From positions 1,426,001 through 1,490,000 of the forward strand of contig VSJF01000007.1 of the NCBI GenBank assembly GCA_009739215.1: a stretch of 64,000 bases of DNA, given 5' to 3'. Numbering within the stretch: position 1 is the first letter of the stretch; each line of letters starts with the position of its first letter. The position numbers and the translations under genes are program-made. The stretch comes from Floccularia luteovirens (Eukaryota; Basidiomycota; Agaricomycetes; Agaricales; Squamanitaceae). A model generated the notes under the pieces. The model made no database searches. It worked only from the letters and a program-made list of their open reading frames with translations, and was not told the origin of the DNA. Below are positions 37,168 through 49,096 of the stretch, in pieces.

Positions 37168-40100
37168 GGTTGTTGAAGAGATACCAGAATGCTAGTGTTT
37201 GGAACTATGTTTTGTGATATTGTTAAGGATACTTTCAGCTATAGTAATAAGAACCATATTACATGCCAAATCTTCTTCGAAGTCCTCAATTCCGTGTTAT
37301 AATGAAGGGCATGTCGGAGTGCTTTTACCTATACCAATTTTTGGTATACTATAATTTAAGATGTGCCCGGACCCAGTCACTCAAGTACTCTTTGTTTACC
37401 CCCTTTTTCCGTTCTCATGAGGCTTCCCAGAATTAGTTCAAATGACCTAAGAAGCTAACGGCTTGGAACTTTGACAGCCTGTGTGGCGCGCTTATGTCAA
37501 TTGATGAATTGGGGCTGTGGAGGCGTCAGGTTGTAAATAATAGGAAAGACGACCCCCGGGCACACTGTATTAATTCTCATGTAAGCGCCGTTCTCCATCG
37601 GACTAAATTTTAATCGCCGCACAATTGAAGAGTGTTTAACGGCATTGCCATCTAATACCAATATAGCCTAGACTAGTACGACTGTCTATATAACCTAGTT
37701 GGAAACACTTTGAACGGGAGGGGTTCTTCGGTATCAGATCTTTAATATATAAATATATTGTTACTGCGAGGTCTGTTTCAGGTCTTACTCCTTCCCAGAT
37801 ATGTTGCTTGTTGTAGTTGAAAAAGAATTCATTCGTAGATTTCCAAGGGGGCAACTCTTACACAACGGAGCAAGCAGGCTTGAGGGTTAACCAAGCTTGG
37901 AATTCATGATCAAACACCGGAAGACGGGATGTGTACGCAAATGAATGAACCCCAGAACGTTTTGTCTTACGCATACACAGGTGCAATGCAATTCCTCTTA
38001 ATGATGCCGTGACTACCGCAGCCGGGCAAGTGCTGTTGAAGGTGTCGTGATCTAGGACATATGACCTAACATCAACTGTTGAGCGGAGAAACCCCTGGTG
38101 TTTGCACCTCTGCTCTACTCTGACCTATTGACAGATAACTTGTTCTGTGAAATGTCGGCCCTCTAAGGTTTCTAGATGCCATGTACTTCCAGTACGTACA
38201 AATTTAATTTGGGTCGTGATAAGGAATGTAACAAGTGAGTATCTTGTTCGTTTTTTGGTTATCCGTTTTACAAAATGATATGAAAGATACGTTTGGGTTG
38301 CATGGAAATCATCTAAGTGTAGCTAGGGATTATGTGGCGTTTTGAACACGACCAACCAATTCAAAAGATAAATTTTGGTTTGGTCATGGGATTGCAGCCT
38401 ACGAAATGGAAAGGAACTTTTCTATTGTCTCTCCTCTCCCCGTGAAAGCCTTGAGGCTGAAATGAGTCGTGGGATAAATTCCCTCAATACAGAGTGAAAA
38501 GCTGTTTCGAAGCTTAGATTGTCCTTTGCGGGTGTCAGTAAACTATTGAACTTTAGAGTGTGGCGCAAGTCGACTATAAATGTGTAAATTCAAACTAAGC
38601 GAATATGTCTAATTCCAATACATGGAATAACCGCAGTCACAGCCCCGGCAATCTTGACTGGATGCTGTTGAATCACGTTCACCACGGACTTATATGTGTG
38701 CGTTTGTACATCTTGCTTTATTCAACCAATAAGCATGGAGCCTGATATAAAATTAACTGCCTTCTCCGCAATAAGACAGCTCCTATATTTTCCAAGCTGT
38801 TGAAAGCACACCGCACCACGTTGCCCACGCCAAGGTTCTTGAGTAGAATTCAATACACATGATGAGTAAGACAAACTGTGTAAGGTTTGTGCTTGCCCAC
38901 AACAAGTTGTTTGCAATGCGATAGCAGGTACTTATCATTCCAAGAGCCGTCCGGCGCTAAGGTGTTCTCCGACTGTGCCAAACATATTTAATCTATGGAG
39001 AGCAAGCACAAACAAACCAATGATACGCATATATATACACCGATAAGCAATTTCCTCAATGGCTTCTATTAGACGAATGCGGTGAGAACTTCCCGAAAAA
39101 TTAATGAAACCACATGAGCCCACGGCAACAGAAACTGGAAGAGATCGAAATAGGGCTTACAATGGGCAACTGGCCAGCCCACCTGACAATACCACGATTC
39201 ATGCGTCATGAGTTAAAAGGCCGTATCGTTATTCAGTCAACAGCGTCTTTCAGGAACCTCTACGAACCTGAAAGTCATTTCTACTTATCGCATTACTGAT
39301 GGCATTTACAGCTTATATGAATAATTTCAGGGGTCCCCAAAGTCACAAACTCTTCCGTAGTTATTCACTGCCTCCGTAGCACTTGGTTTTATGGAGCAAA
39401 GAAGCATCCCCCAACCCGACCCGTAGCGTAGGACTCATACTATATAAACAGCTCCACAAAGACCCCGATCATGTCAACAGTATAGGATACAGAAAAGGGA
39501 AGGCTTGATGGTAAGTAGGTGAAATGGTCCTATCACCTTAATTACATACAGAGGCAAATTAGCTGCTGTTGCGGCCCTCCTTGCTGATGTAGATGCGGTG
39601 ACTCAGCGCTTGTCAAAGAACCCAGTTAATCTTATTACGTGTTATACATCTAGGGACTAGGGTAACAAAAGGAACCCTCAACTTCATAACTGCGAAGCTT
39701 AGTTGATGTGAAATGATTCCATGATCTCTTGCTGTGCACTGTATGTCCTTTGAAACAATCAACAAACACGGCTCTCCGAAGTTCGACCCAGAACAATCAC
39801 GATGGTCTCCATATGATCGTAATTAAAGAGGTTGTTGTGACCTGCCGCGTACTACACCTTATTTGACAGACGTCCTAGATTGAGTACAATGGAAGAATAA
39901 TGAACGAAAAACACCAGGCAGTTCTTGTTATATGTGTAAAGGTGACATGTCAATTTTATCGTATCTCAAGGCAGATCCACTTTGTCCTAACAAACCATAG
40001 ATGCAGTTGTTAATCATTGGAAACTGACTGCCTTAAATGTATCTTCTAAGATCAGCAGAAGCCTGATCGAGGGTTGCTTCACCTTCCTCACTATAGCAGT

Positions 40101-40777
40101 GGGCTCATGGAAAAGGTATGCAGGCCATGGAAATAACAGGAAAACAAATCTACGCTTCGCGGGAATAATTCATTTCTTGGTGGTCAGCTGAGAGGTATGT
40201 GTGAGTCAGCCCATGTCGGTGGCCGGCAACCCACTATCCTGCAATGTGTTTTCCTACTTGATTTGGTTTTTCAGTAAACGAGAAAAGAGTACTGTACATT
40301 GCAAAAGACAGCGCAAACTACCGGGTTCTGCATGTGTACATACTCCGATCAGCGATATGTAATGATATCCATCGTCTCGGATGAAAGCCATTGAGTCGGC
40401 CCTTCACGTCAGACAGTGTATATCACCTGAACATGTGTTCCACAGCATCCAGGTCCGTGCCACTCCAGAAAAATAATGGTGAAGAGAGTCTCGTTCACAC
40501 AGAATAAGTACAAACCACATGCAGGTACGTTGCTACAGCAGAAATAGTTCTAACTACAACGGCGAGCAACAAGAACGAAAGCTGCAGAAAATATCAAAGA
40601 AAAAAAGTAATGGCATCGTTACAAGTTCGTAATTGGGAAGTACAGAAAAGCCGTCCAGATAAATAAAAACAAATGAAATAAGTCATCGTTTATGCTCTCT
40701 AAAAAAGTCATGCATCACGTTAAAGACAGTGCGGTGGAAACGGGCTTTCAAAACAATAATGAACCAAAGAAGAGGTA
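37168..40777. other. Gene-free block, 3.6 kb
   Basis: This is the largest gene-free block, between the convergent ends of the ACBP gene (plus) and the kelch gene (minus). Every open frame is under about 75 codons; no domain, tRNA-like fold or tandem repeat was noticed. It could hold unannotated non-coding RNA or decayed transposon sequence, but nothing visible supports either. Confidence 0.5.
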
Positions 40778-43700
40778 TCATGAATCCGCAGAGTTTGTCG
40801 CACGGTGATCGGGATTCGCAACGAAAAGGCTTGCCCTGGGAACCAGCCCATAGTCAATAGAGACCCCATGGGTCTTTCTCTTAGGCCGCTCTTCCCGCTG
40901 TCTAGTGTTTGTAGTAGGTAAGTCTTGGTCCTGGGACATCCGACGCTCAAATGCCTGAATACGAGCAGCAACGACGCTTCCAGACACCGGTTTAGGGGGC
41001 TTCGAAGTTTCCGGCGCAGCACTTGGAACAATGGGGTCTGGCATGGTCGAGGCTTTATTAGCTGTTTCTAATCCTGAGGAAAATGGAGCGAAGGACAATT
41101 TTGCAGCGTCTTGTGGTGTCATCTCGGTAGGAGAGGCCATCATCGCAAGTTCCTCTATCTCACCAACTTCTGTTGCACGGATATCGACACTCATCCCATC
41201 AGTCGTACTAGTACTCTGTGTCGTCCGATGACTGCCAGTTCTGACTCTCTGAAAAACATCCATAGTCCCAGCAAGCCTCTCAATTGCCTCGGAATCAGCA
41301 GTGCGTAACGATGACATCGACTTCCCATGAACTCCATAAACCTTTGACGCCTTCCTAGTCACAGGTTGGCCCTGCCCAGGTGATTCCGATTGACGAGAAA
41401 CAGGCGAGATATGATCAGGCGATGCGGAGTGGGTGCTCTCTTCAATCGCTCCGAGCCTTGGAGGAGGATTAGGGTCGCGGATTTCAAACTTGCCGGATGA
41501 GCGTCTAGATACATCACTCGATCTTCGATCAAGGAAACTGGTGCGTGAAAAGCGAGCCCACCAGGAATCGCTGCGTCGTACAGGTTGTAGAGGTTGTGTG
41601 GAAGTACCAAGCATAGATGACCCGAGGGGTGATACAGGTTCAAGCGAGGTACGAGATGTAACAGGAGAGGAACTCAAGTGGTCAAAGGGATTCTCTTCGG
41701 TGGAACGATCTTGTGATACCGAAGTGCTATAATACTCTTGTGAAAGTGTGTTCTGAGAGGTTCGTTCTGAAAGAGGGCTGAGGGCATGTCCTCCCATAGA
41801 CAGAGGAAGAATGGTTCGGAGTGTTGGAAAGGGCTGGGAATGTAGTGGTAATATTGGGTTATCTGTCGTATCTTGTCGACGATTGTCAACAAGATTTACA
41901 GTATAGTTTTCTGGGATTTCGTGTTCTTCAATGGGATCTGAGAAAGGATCTGAATAGCTCCAAGTACTAGTGTGGCTTGCTTCACGGTGTCCTTTCGGTC
42001 GGTTACCTGCACCAACAAGACTGGACTCTTCGTCACGCGCAGAGGACATATTGTCAGCAAATGGATCCGTTTTCTCCCTGAGACCTCTGAGGCTAGGCTC
42101 GTGACTTCGGCCCCTCCCAGTTAGTATACTTCTCAAAGACCATGAACTACTTGCAGTCCCATCGCGCCTCCTTCTTTCCCACCAGTCTCCAAAATCTCTC
42201 GTATCTTCATCAGCTAGCATATCGCGCCTACGTTGTGCTACCGGAGTATTTCGCGACAAGAAAGCTGCGCCTGCAGATCCTGTTAAACGAAGCGAATCCA
42301 AAACACTACGAGGCCATGCCCTCCGAGAATTTTGGTATTCCAAAGGTCCAGCAACGGGAATTACTCCGAGACGCTGGGAATCATGATCTTCTCCATCCTC
42401 TGGACTCATGAGGAGACGCTTTTCGTCCTCGCGTCCCCTCCGTCGCTTCTTTATGAAATAGGCAGCAGAAAATCCTAACACTAGAAGGAACACAACGCCT
42501 AAACTGGTTCCGATAGCAATGGGTGCAGTTTTGCTCCCAACCCGATCGTCATTAGGTTCTGGTTGTCCATTTCCTCCGTTGCTTGGGTTGCCCGGTTCGA
42601 GAGTTGCTGTTGGATGAACTCCATTCCTCGTTGTTGACACACCGTTATCGCCTTGAGTACTAGTAGAAGTTTGTGTGGGAACAGGGAGGGTGGGGGCCGC
42701 AGCTGTAGGTGATAGAGGTGTAAACCCTGGAACAAATGAGTTGCTGGGCAAATCATAAATTTGCAAGGGTGCAGGTGCAGGTCTGTCATTTCCGTACCCT
42801 ATTTTTGTCTGTATTAGAACGCAATATTAGAGCATATCTGTTCTTAGCTCACCAAAACCGAACACAACCTGATTACCAGAAGGAAAGGCAAAATGGTCAC
42901 GGCGAGGACCGAGCTGAGATAACGCATCAATTTGAGACCAAGTCATTGGAGTTTGGCTAGTATCTAGCATCCAGCCATCGTTCAAGCTGGTCAAAAGGTC
43001 TTGATCGCTGCCACCGTGAATAAGAATTTTACCATCGGATGTAGCTGCCACTGCAAATGCGCGACGCGGAGAAGGTAGTGTAGTGTTTGATACATCGAGT
43101 AAGGACCATGTCAATGTTGACTGTGATGTATCTAGGGACCATATATTTGCGAAAGAGACCAAGGCACCTTGTGATGTAGAAGAGCCACCGAAAACAAGAA
43201 TACGGCCATCTCTTAAAATAACGGAAGCATGGCCTGTGAGAGCGGGGGGGCCATTGTCCGAAGGAAGTAATGTGAAAGATATATTGATGGGATCGAAGAC
43301 ATAGTTATCAGGGAAACCCAGTTTGGAGCCATCCGCTTTTTCCCCACCGATCAGAAAGACTAGTCCAGAGGTGGAAGTTACGCAAGTATGATGGATGCGG
43401 CGTGTCGGTTGAGATGCCCATGTCTCAGGTTCTGGTATCCAATTTGGTTGCATTCTGTTGAAGACATCAAGTAGATTTGCGGAGTCAGCGCGGTCAACGA
43501 GGACGGTTGGTGAATTAGGGTCTGGTTGACCCCCGAAGAGAAGAGCTGCGGAAGTGTTGTATGCACAGAGAGTGTGCCATGCAACAGCAGGTCCTTGTGT
43601 GTCAGTGGCATTCGCGGGATTTTCTGAGCTTGAGACAAGCTGCCATGGTGGTGTCGATGCATCGAATGGAGATGATAAAGAAAGGTAGAGAAGTTCGTCG

Positions 43701-43945
43701 ATATTTGGAGCACTTGTATAAGAAAATGCATTGAATGGATCTGTCTTGCCTCCATAGACAAAGAAGTCGTTATTAATCAAGACTGACGCCTGACCCCATC
43801 TGGAGAAGTTATCAGAATGAAATGAATAACTTGGAAAGCACAATTGAATTTACCTGGAAGTAGCATCATACGCTACGGTGCCAGTATTGAAGAAAGTAAG
43901 AGCCAGAAGCAGTCCGTAAAACAAGGTTCGATTGTAGATGGACAT
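40778..43945 (-). CDS. Kelch-repeat single-pass membrane protein
   Basis: Three exons (43854-43945, 42853-43799, 40778-42798) encode 1,019 residues with no frame break. A signal peptide (about 1-25, MSIYNRTLFYGLLLALTFF) leads into an extracellular kelch beta-propeller to about 345, with blades marked by FFVYGG, ALLFGG, VFLIGGE, ILVFGGSS and ILIHGGSD, and several N-glycosylation sequons. A Thr/Pro/Asn-rich stalk follows, then one membrane helix at about 437-457 (IGTSLGVVFLLVLGFSAAYF) with the stop-transfer basic cluster KKRRRGRE. The rest, about 550 residues, is a Ser-rich, probably disordered cytoplasmic tail. This layout suits a cell-surface or septal organiser or sensor; function unknown. 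No enzyme residues are evident. Confidence 0.82.
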
Positions 43946-46900
43946 GTAGAATTGAAAAAAATTGTTGTTGGATATATAGATGATAGATAGATGATAGAGT
44001 GGTATCAAGCCTTCAGTATAGAGAAAGAGAGAACATGCGAGGAAGTTACGTAGATCGTTAGGAGTCGTGAGTTATAATGAGCAGGTATTGGGGTGAGATG
44101 GTGGAGTTGACAGACGATCATTGGTTCCCCGTATGTTCATTAACACAGCCACACCGCACCATCTCTCTTTCCTCTTATGGCTCTCTTTGCCACCGCCTCA
44201 AATTCATATGTCTTCGACATCTCATATTACAAAGACCTCTGTCCTGTGCTGTCTCGTACAACAAGATCAGCTACAGCCCAAATGTGTTTAACCCCGAGTC
44301 CAGGGTTCTGGTATTCAATCAGTCCGGCTTGTGATTTCTTCTCAGTCAAAAAATTTGTTCGTTGGCGTGAACCAAACATTCGCATGCTGTCTCCTCGCCA
44401 TATGTACTGAACCGATGCTTTGACATTCTGCTTCTTTTACACCACACGCAGTAGTAGGAATCATTTTTATGCCCGTCATGATGTCATCAAAAGTTACTGG
44501 TGTCAAGAGTATGTACACAGACTCAACCCGAACATATATCGCCGTTAAGGTCACAACAAGTGGTTTCATCAAAAGTTGCGAGAGTGTGTCTCCCGAGGAT
44601 CAGTTTTACTTCATACAAAAAAAGGTCACTTACCAAAAGATCACTGATGCCATTGACCATGGCACTTCTCCTTCATCAGTCTTTGGTAACTGTCTTATTG
44701 TTCGGTGAAAAAATACCGAGAGATGCACTCCGCGATACGACAGCTCCGACAGTCGTATCTTCGTATACACTATGCTTATACAGGGCTTCGACAAATTATG
44801 TTTGGTGTATTTGGCACAGAATGTTCGGATGGCAATATTACAGCAGTGAGTAACAACGCGCGAATCATGGAGTAAGCAATTTCATGTGGTGATAGAAAGG
44901 TAATTAGATGGGCTGTCGCAACCGAATCCTTTCCATGTCTTGCGGAAAGGACGAGATTATCCAGACGAAAACGTTCTTCAGGTAATTGCCAGGAAGAAGG
45001 TTACAAACCATGTGGTTGACAGTTGGTCTGCGTAGAATCATTTTCCTATTTCTCGGAATCGGAAAAAAAAAACTTTAGAAAAAGTTCAGAGGTGGGTCTC
45101 TCATTACATCTTCCACAATGGAAAGCGCAATTCCCTGACGCATTTCCTGGGCAACAATCGGCAAAGTTCTAGAACAGTTGCCCACTGCCCTGGATAACCG
45201 GTAGACCTGATACGTTCCTCTTGATTCTCACTGGTAGCGATCTATCAGAAATGCATCGATTGACATTCACGGAGTTCAGCCACAGAAACCTGCATTTGTG
45301 AATTCCTGCCAATGAGATCTCGCAGGTTATGGGCTGGACGGATTGTATGTGAACCTTTTGCCGCGGCTGTTTAATGAAGTTGTGAGCTAGGAAAAATGTC
45401 GTGACTATTGGAAAATAATGTGGTCGCAAAACATCAAAAGCACTTATAATTGTGGATAACAGTTTACCTCCATAGGTCCATGACTTTTTCTTTACTGTAA
45501 ATATACACGTCTGTTTCGGGTTTATCAGATTCCAAATGAACATAAAAGTCCCCATTTTTTTGTTGCTGCAAGTATGCAGGCCGAATCAATGCCTAGACAT
45601 TATTGCCGAGGTCGCCAGGCCGAAATGAAACTTAGCCGTTCAACGGAAGTAATTATCGACAGGGTCGTTGTTACGAATACCATGCGGGAATGCGCGGTTT
45701 GTATGCTGTGAGGTCTACATCAAGTATAGCTTTGGATACGCAGGGAGCAAGCATACATGCTGTTCTGCCACAGACATGGCTAGTGTCAGTGAAGAGCAGT
45801 ACGAGAAAGCATGTTTCCTTACTTTGAACCCGTGTGATTTCTGTAGTTGCGAGTAACCGAATATTAGTAAAAAAAACGCTCTCTGATGTGGAACAATAAG
45901 CGTAGAAATTCCAAGAGAATGCATAGTATGCAGAACGTAAATAGTCCACTTGACACGTTTCAGCGAGGAGAATCGGCCAGTGAGTATAATGAACCAATGT
46001 TGGAGTGAGTACGGACGGCCAGTTCATTTTACATGCTTTTGCTATTGTGATCGAGTGCTGAAAATGTCTACGAAGGAACCTTGTAGTTGTACCAAATGAT
46101 GCATGCATCAAAGGATGTTGTTTCGGAAGCTCGAGCGAAGGAAGGGTACTGGAACTCGAGGAGCAGACATGTCTGTTATTGGGGGTTCTTCCTCCCTGAT
46201 AAGCAACCATCGTACAGGCTATAACTTTTGTGCGCCGCCCAACCTTGATAACAAAATGGGTTCGGAGACGTAAGTTTTGGATAATTTTTGATAACTAGTA
46301 ATATCAGGGTTGAATCAAAATCCCAAGCGGTTCTGGCCGAGACTGCGTGCATTCCGAGTCGGAAATGTAAAACAGTGATACTGCATGTAGCTACGGCAGA
46401 GTCGCTACGATCATTTGAATTTGTTTTGACTTGACTAAAATATGACATTGAGCAGCTCTCACCTCGATGGTTGGCCTCGGTAATTGTGCACACAGCAATC
46501 GCAAACTGCTGTGGGTGAGAAGAGTCATAACTTGCGTAGAACAATAAATCAGTTCTCCCGTGAATTCTTCTATACTGTCATATTTTATTTCTACCAAGGC
46601 TTTGGAAAAAAAAAACACGCCCCGTGAGAATTGGCGCTAATGTTCGCGGTAAATAAATTTCGAATTCCTGCAAATATCAAGTCGCGCATCAGATGAACAA
46701 CTTCGCTTCACTTCCCAAAAATTAAAGGGCTATCAACGAGAGAAAGCCAGCAGTAAGCAATCGGACTGTTACATGTAAACTGCCATCAGGTTTGAGCTGA
46801 TTATGTGACATCGGTTGCAGTTTTATAATGCCACGCCTATCCTAAATGCAGACCTTCGAATGAATCGATAGAGAGGGACAAAGACATGAAATGCTAGCAC

Positions 46901-47512
46901 CGCACAGATCCGACTGCTTCTTTCATTGATAAGGAGAGTTGTTGGAACTAGTTTAGCGGACTCGTTGCCTATATCCCGCCCATATCTGGATATCAGGAGT
47001 TGGTATCATGAGACGATTGGAAGGAAGAAATATATGGGGACTGGAGTATCACTCTTCTCAGCGTATATGAAGTTCTGGACACACGCAGTTACACTGGAAA
47101 TCGACCAAAAAAAACTTACAATGCGCAAATCCGCTTGTTTCATTCCCTCTGATTGAAGGCCCCTCATCCACCTCGCTGCGTATTGTGGCAGTAAAATCAT
47201 AAATCTGGATCTCGGATAATCATGTATCATCTCTCAGTATTCACCCCGACACCCCTGCCAGCATGCAATCCACGAGGACAGTATGACGGCTTTATCGAGG
47301 TTCTTCCCGATCAATTTAGGTCCCTGGCCTGATCATTCGGATTCTGCAGCTCTTAATTTTATATATTACAGAACATCTGCATATCCATGCGACTGTTTGT
47401 AAGTAGTAACACTTCTTTGTCTGTGTTGAGCTTGGGCACTCATATATATTGCAGCATTGAGCTGGCTGATCTGACGACTCATTCCCACTTCAAAAGACTT
47501 CAAAATTGCAAC
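43946..47512. other. Gene-free block, 3.6 kb
   Basis: This lies between the divergent starts of the kelch gene and the DnaJ gene, so both promoters are here. A short GATA-rich microsatellite lies at about 43975-44005 in the kelch leader. The longest open frame is 179 codons on minus (45671-46210); its composition is not protein-like and it has no recognisable domain, so I do not call it. No other structure was seen. Confidence 0.5.
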
Positions 47513-49096
47513 ATGCTATCGCCGGTGTCTTCTAAGGATCCTTACACAGTACTCAGTATATCGCCTAATGCTAGCGCAGACGAAATCAAGCAGGCATACA
47601 AAAGACTAGTACAACCCTCATCTTCTACTGTGTATCAAAAACTAATCGTTCAACTTTCCCCTTACAGGCGTTAAAATGGCACCCCGATCGCCACTTTTCT
47701 GATAAAGGCAGAGCTACTAGACATTTCATAGAGGTAAGTTCGATTCACACATCCTACCAATTAGTGGATCAGATGATCAACTGACGCGATGTCTAGATAA
47801 GCAATGCATATCGGGATTTGGTGCGGGAGAAGCGTGCACAAATAGATGAACAAATTCCACCTGAACGTCAAAGAACATCATCAAATCCTCCTATTGCACC
47901 TTTCAGTTCATCTGGTTCGCCTTCCAATGCATCATCCAGTGCACCGTCTCCTTCCGCTTCGGTGTCATCTTTCGGTTCTTACATCCATGTTTTTGCATCA
48001 AGCGCAGACTCTTTGGAGTATGCTACCTCCCCATCTAGCTATCAACCAAGTATCCATTCTTCAACAAAAGTCCCACAGGACAATCAACAATCAACTTTCG
48101 AGCCCAGAATCGGGAACCCACACTCGTTATTCCACCCAACTCAACCATCGTACGAGCACGACCAAGAAAGTGTGGACAATGTTCCCCCCACTGAACATCT
48201 ATCCAACAGCTTCCGTCCTAGAACAACTAAAGCAAGCCCTTCAAAACAGTGGCCATTCCGACCATTTTCAAACTTGACCAGGCGACAATCGAAAAAGTCT
48301 AACGATGCAAGGTATTTGCTGCGATTTATGGATACTGTAAAACTACTAATGAGCTATGTCAGTTCTCCTTACTCTGTATTGACTCCTACAACCCGGCCAT
48401 ATTCAAGTTCGTGGTATGCTAGTCGGCTGGGGACTAACAATGTCCTGCCACCTCCACAATATGGCCTTCGTTTACAATCACTCGGACTAGGCCCAGGTGA
48501 TGAATGGGTTTATTCCCTTCCAATGACACTTGAAGAGTTATATAACGGGAAACGCTGTCGATTTGGTATCACACGAGTACTATTCTCTGGGAAGAGGAAG
48601 AATGTCATCATTGAAATCAACATCCCTCCAGGGTGCCACTCAGGGACAAAGGTTCTCTGTCGAAATATAGGCTATGAAAGAAAAGACGGATCTTTCCAAG
48701 ATATCGCCTTCATCATTGAAGAGGAGTTGCACCCTCGATTTACAAGATCGCATGATGACCTAATAATGGACATCCGCTTGCCTTGGGATGATGATTTGCG
48801 ACGCGAAGGCGGAAGGGTCTCACTGCAGGGATTAGATGGTCAAAATATCAACTTCCACATCGATTACCCTAGGGATAGGGCTATGAAGGGTTTGCATACT
48901 GTGGTGGGTGCAGGAATGCCAATTAGAAACACTGGGGGATCGGTATTAGAGAGAGGAAATCTATTCATTCAGTAAGCTCTTTCCCCATATGTCATCTTAA
49001 TAGTATATTTAACCTGGATTATTCAGATGGGAAATCCTGCCCCCACGAACCAGGGTACTTCAATTCATGAAACGTATCTGGAGTACACAAAGATAA
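47513..49096 (+). CDS. Class II DnaJ/Hsp40 co-chaperone with long Ser-rich linker
   Basis: Four exons (47513-47608, 47668-47733, 47797-48971, 49027-49096) encode 468 residues, frame intact. The N-terminal J domain (about 1-65) has DPYTVLSISPNASADEIKQA, the invariant HPD in ALKWHPDRH, and ISNAYRDL. It should stimulate Hsp70 ATPase. A Ser/Pro-rich, apparently disordered linker of about 170 residues follows in place of the usual Gly/Phe region. The C-terminal substrate-binding domain (about 260-450) begins with MTLEELYNGKRCRF and INIPPGCHSGTKV. No CxxCxGxG zinc-finger repeats exist, so it is class II (Sis1/DNAJB-like). The linker lacks Gly/Phe bias, which is unusual for the class. No signal peptide or membrane helix; probably cytosolic or nuclear. 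Confidence 0.85.

Noticed and set aside
45671..46210. 179-codon open frame, minus strand
   Set aside because: No domain, no biased codon use visible, and no flanking exons; likely chance.
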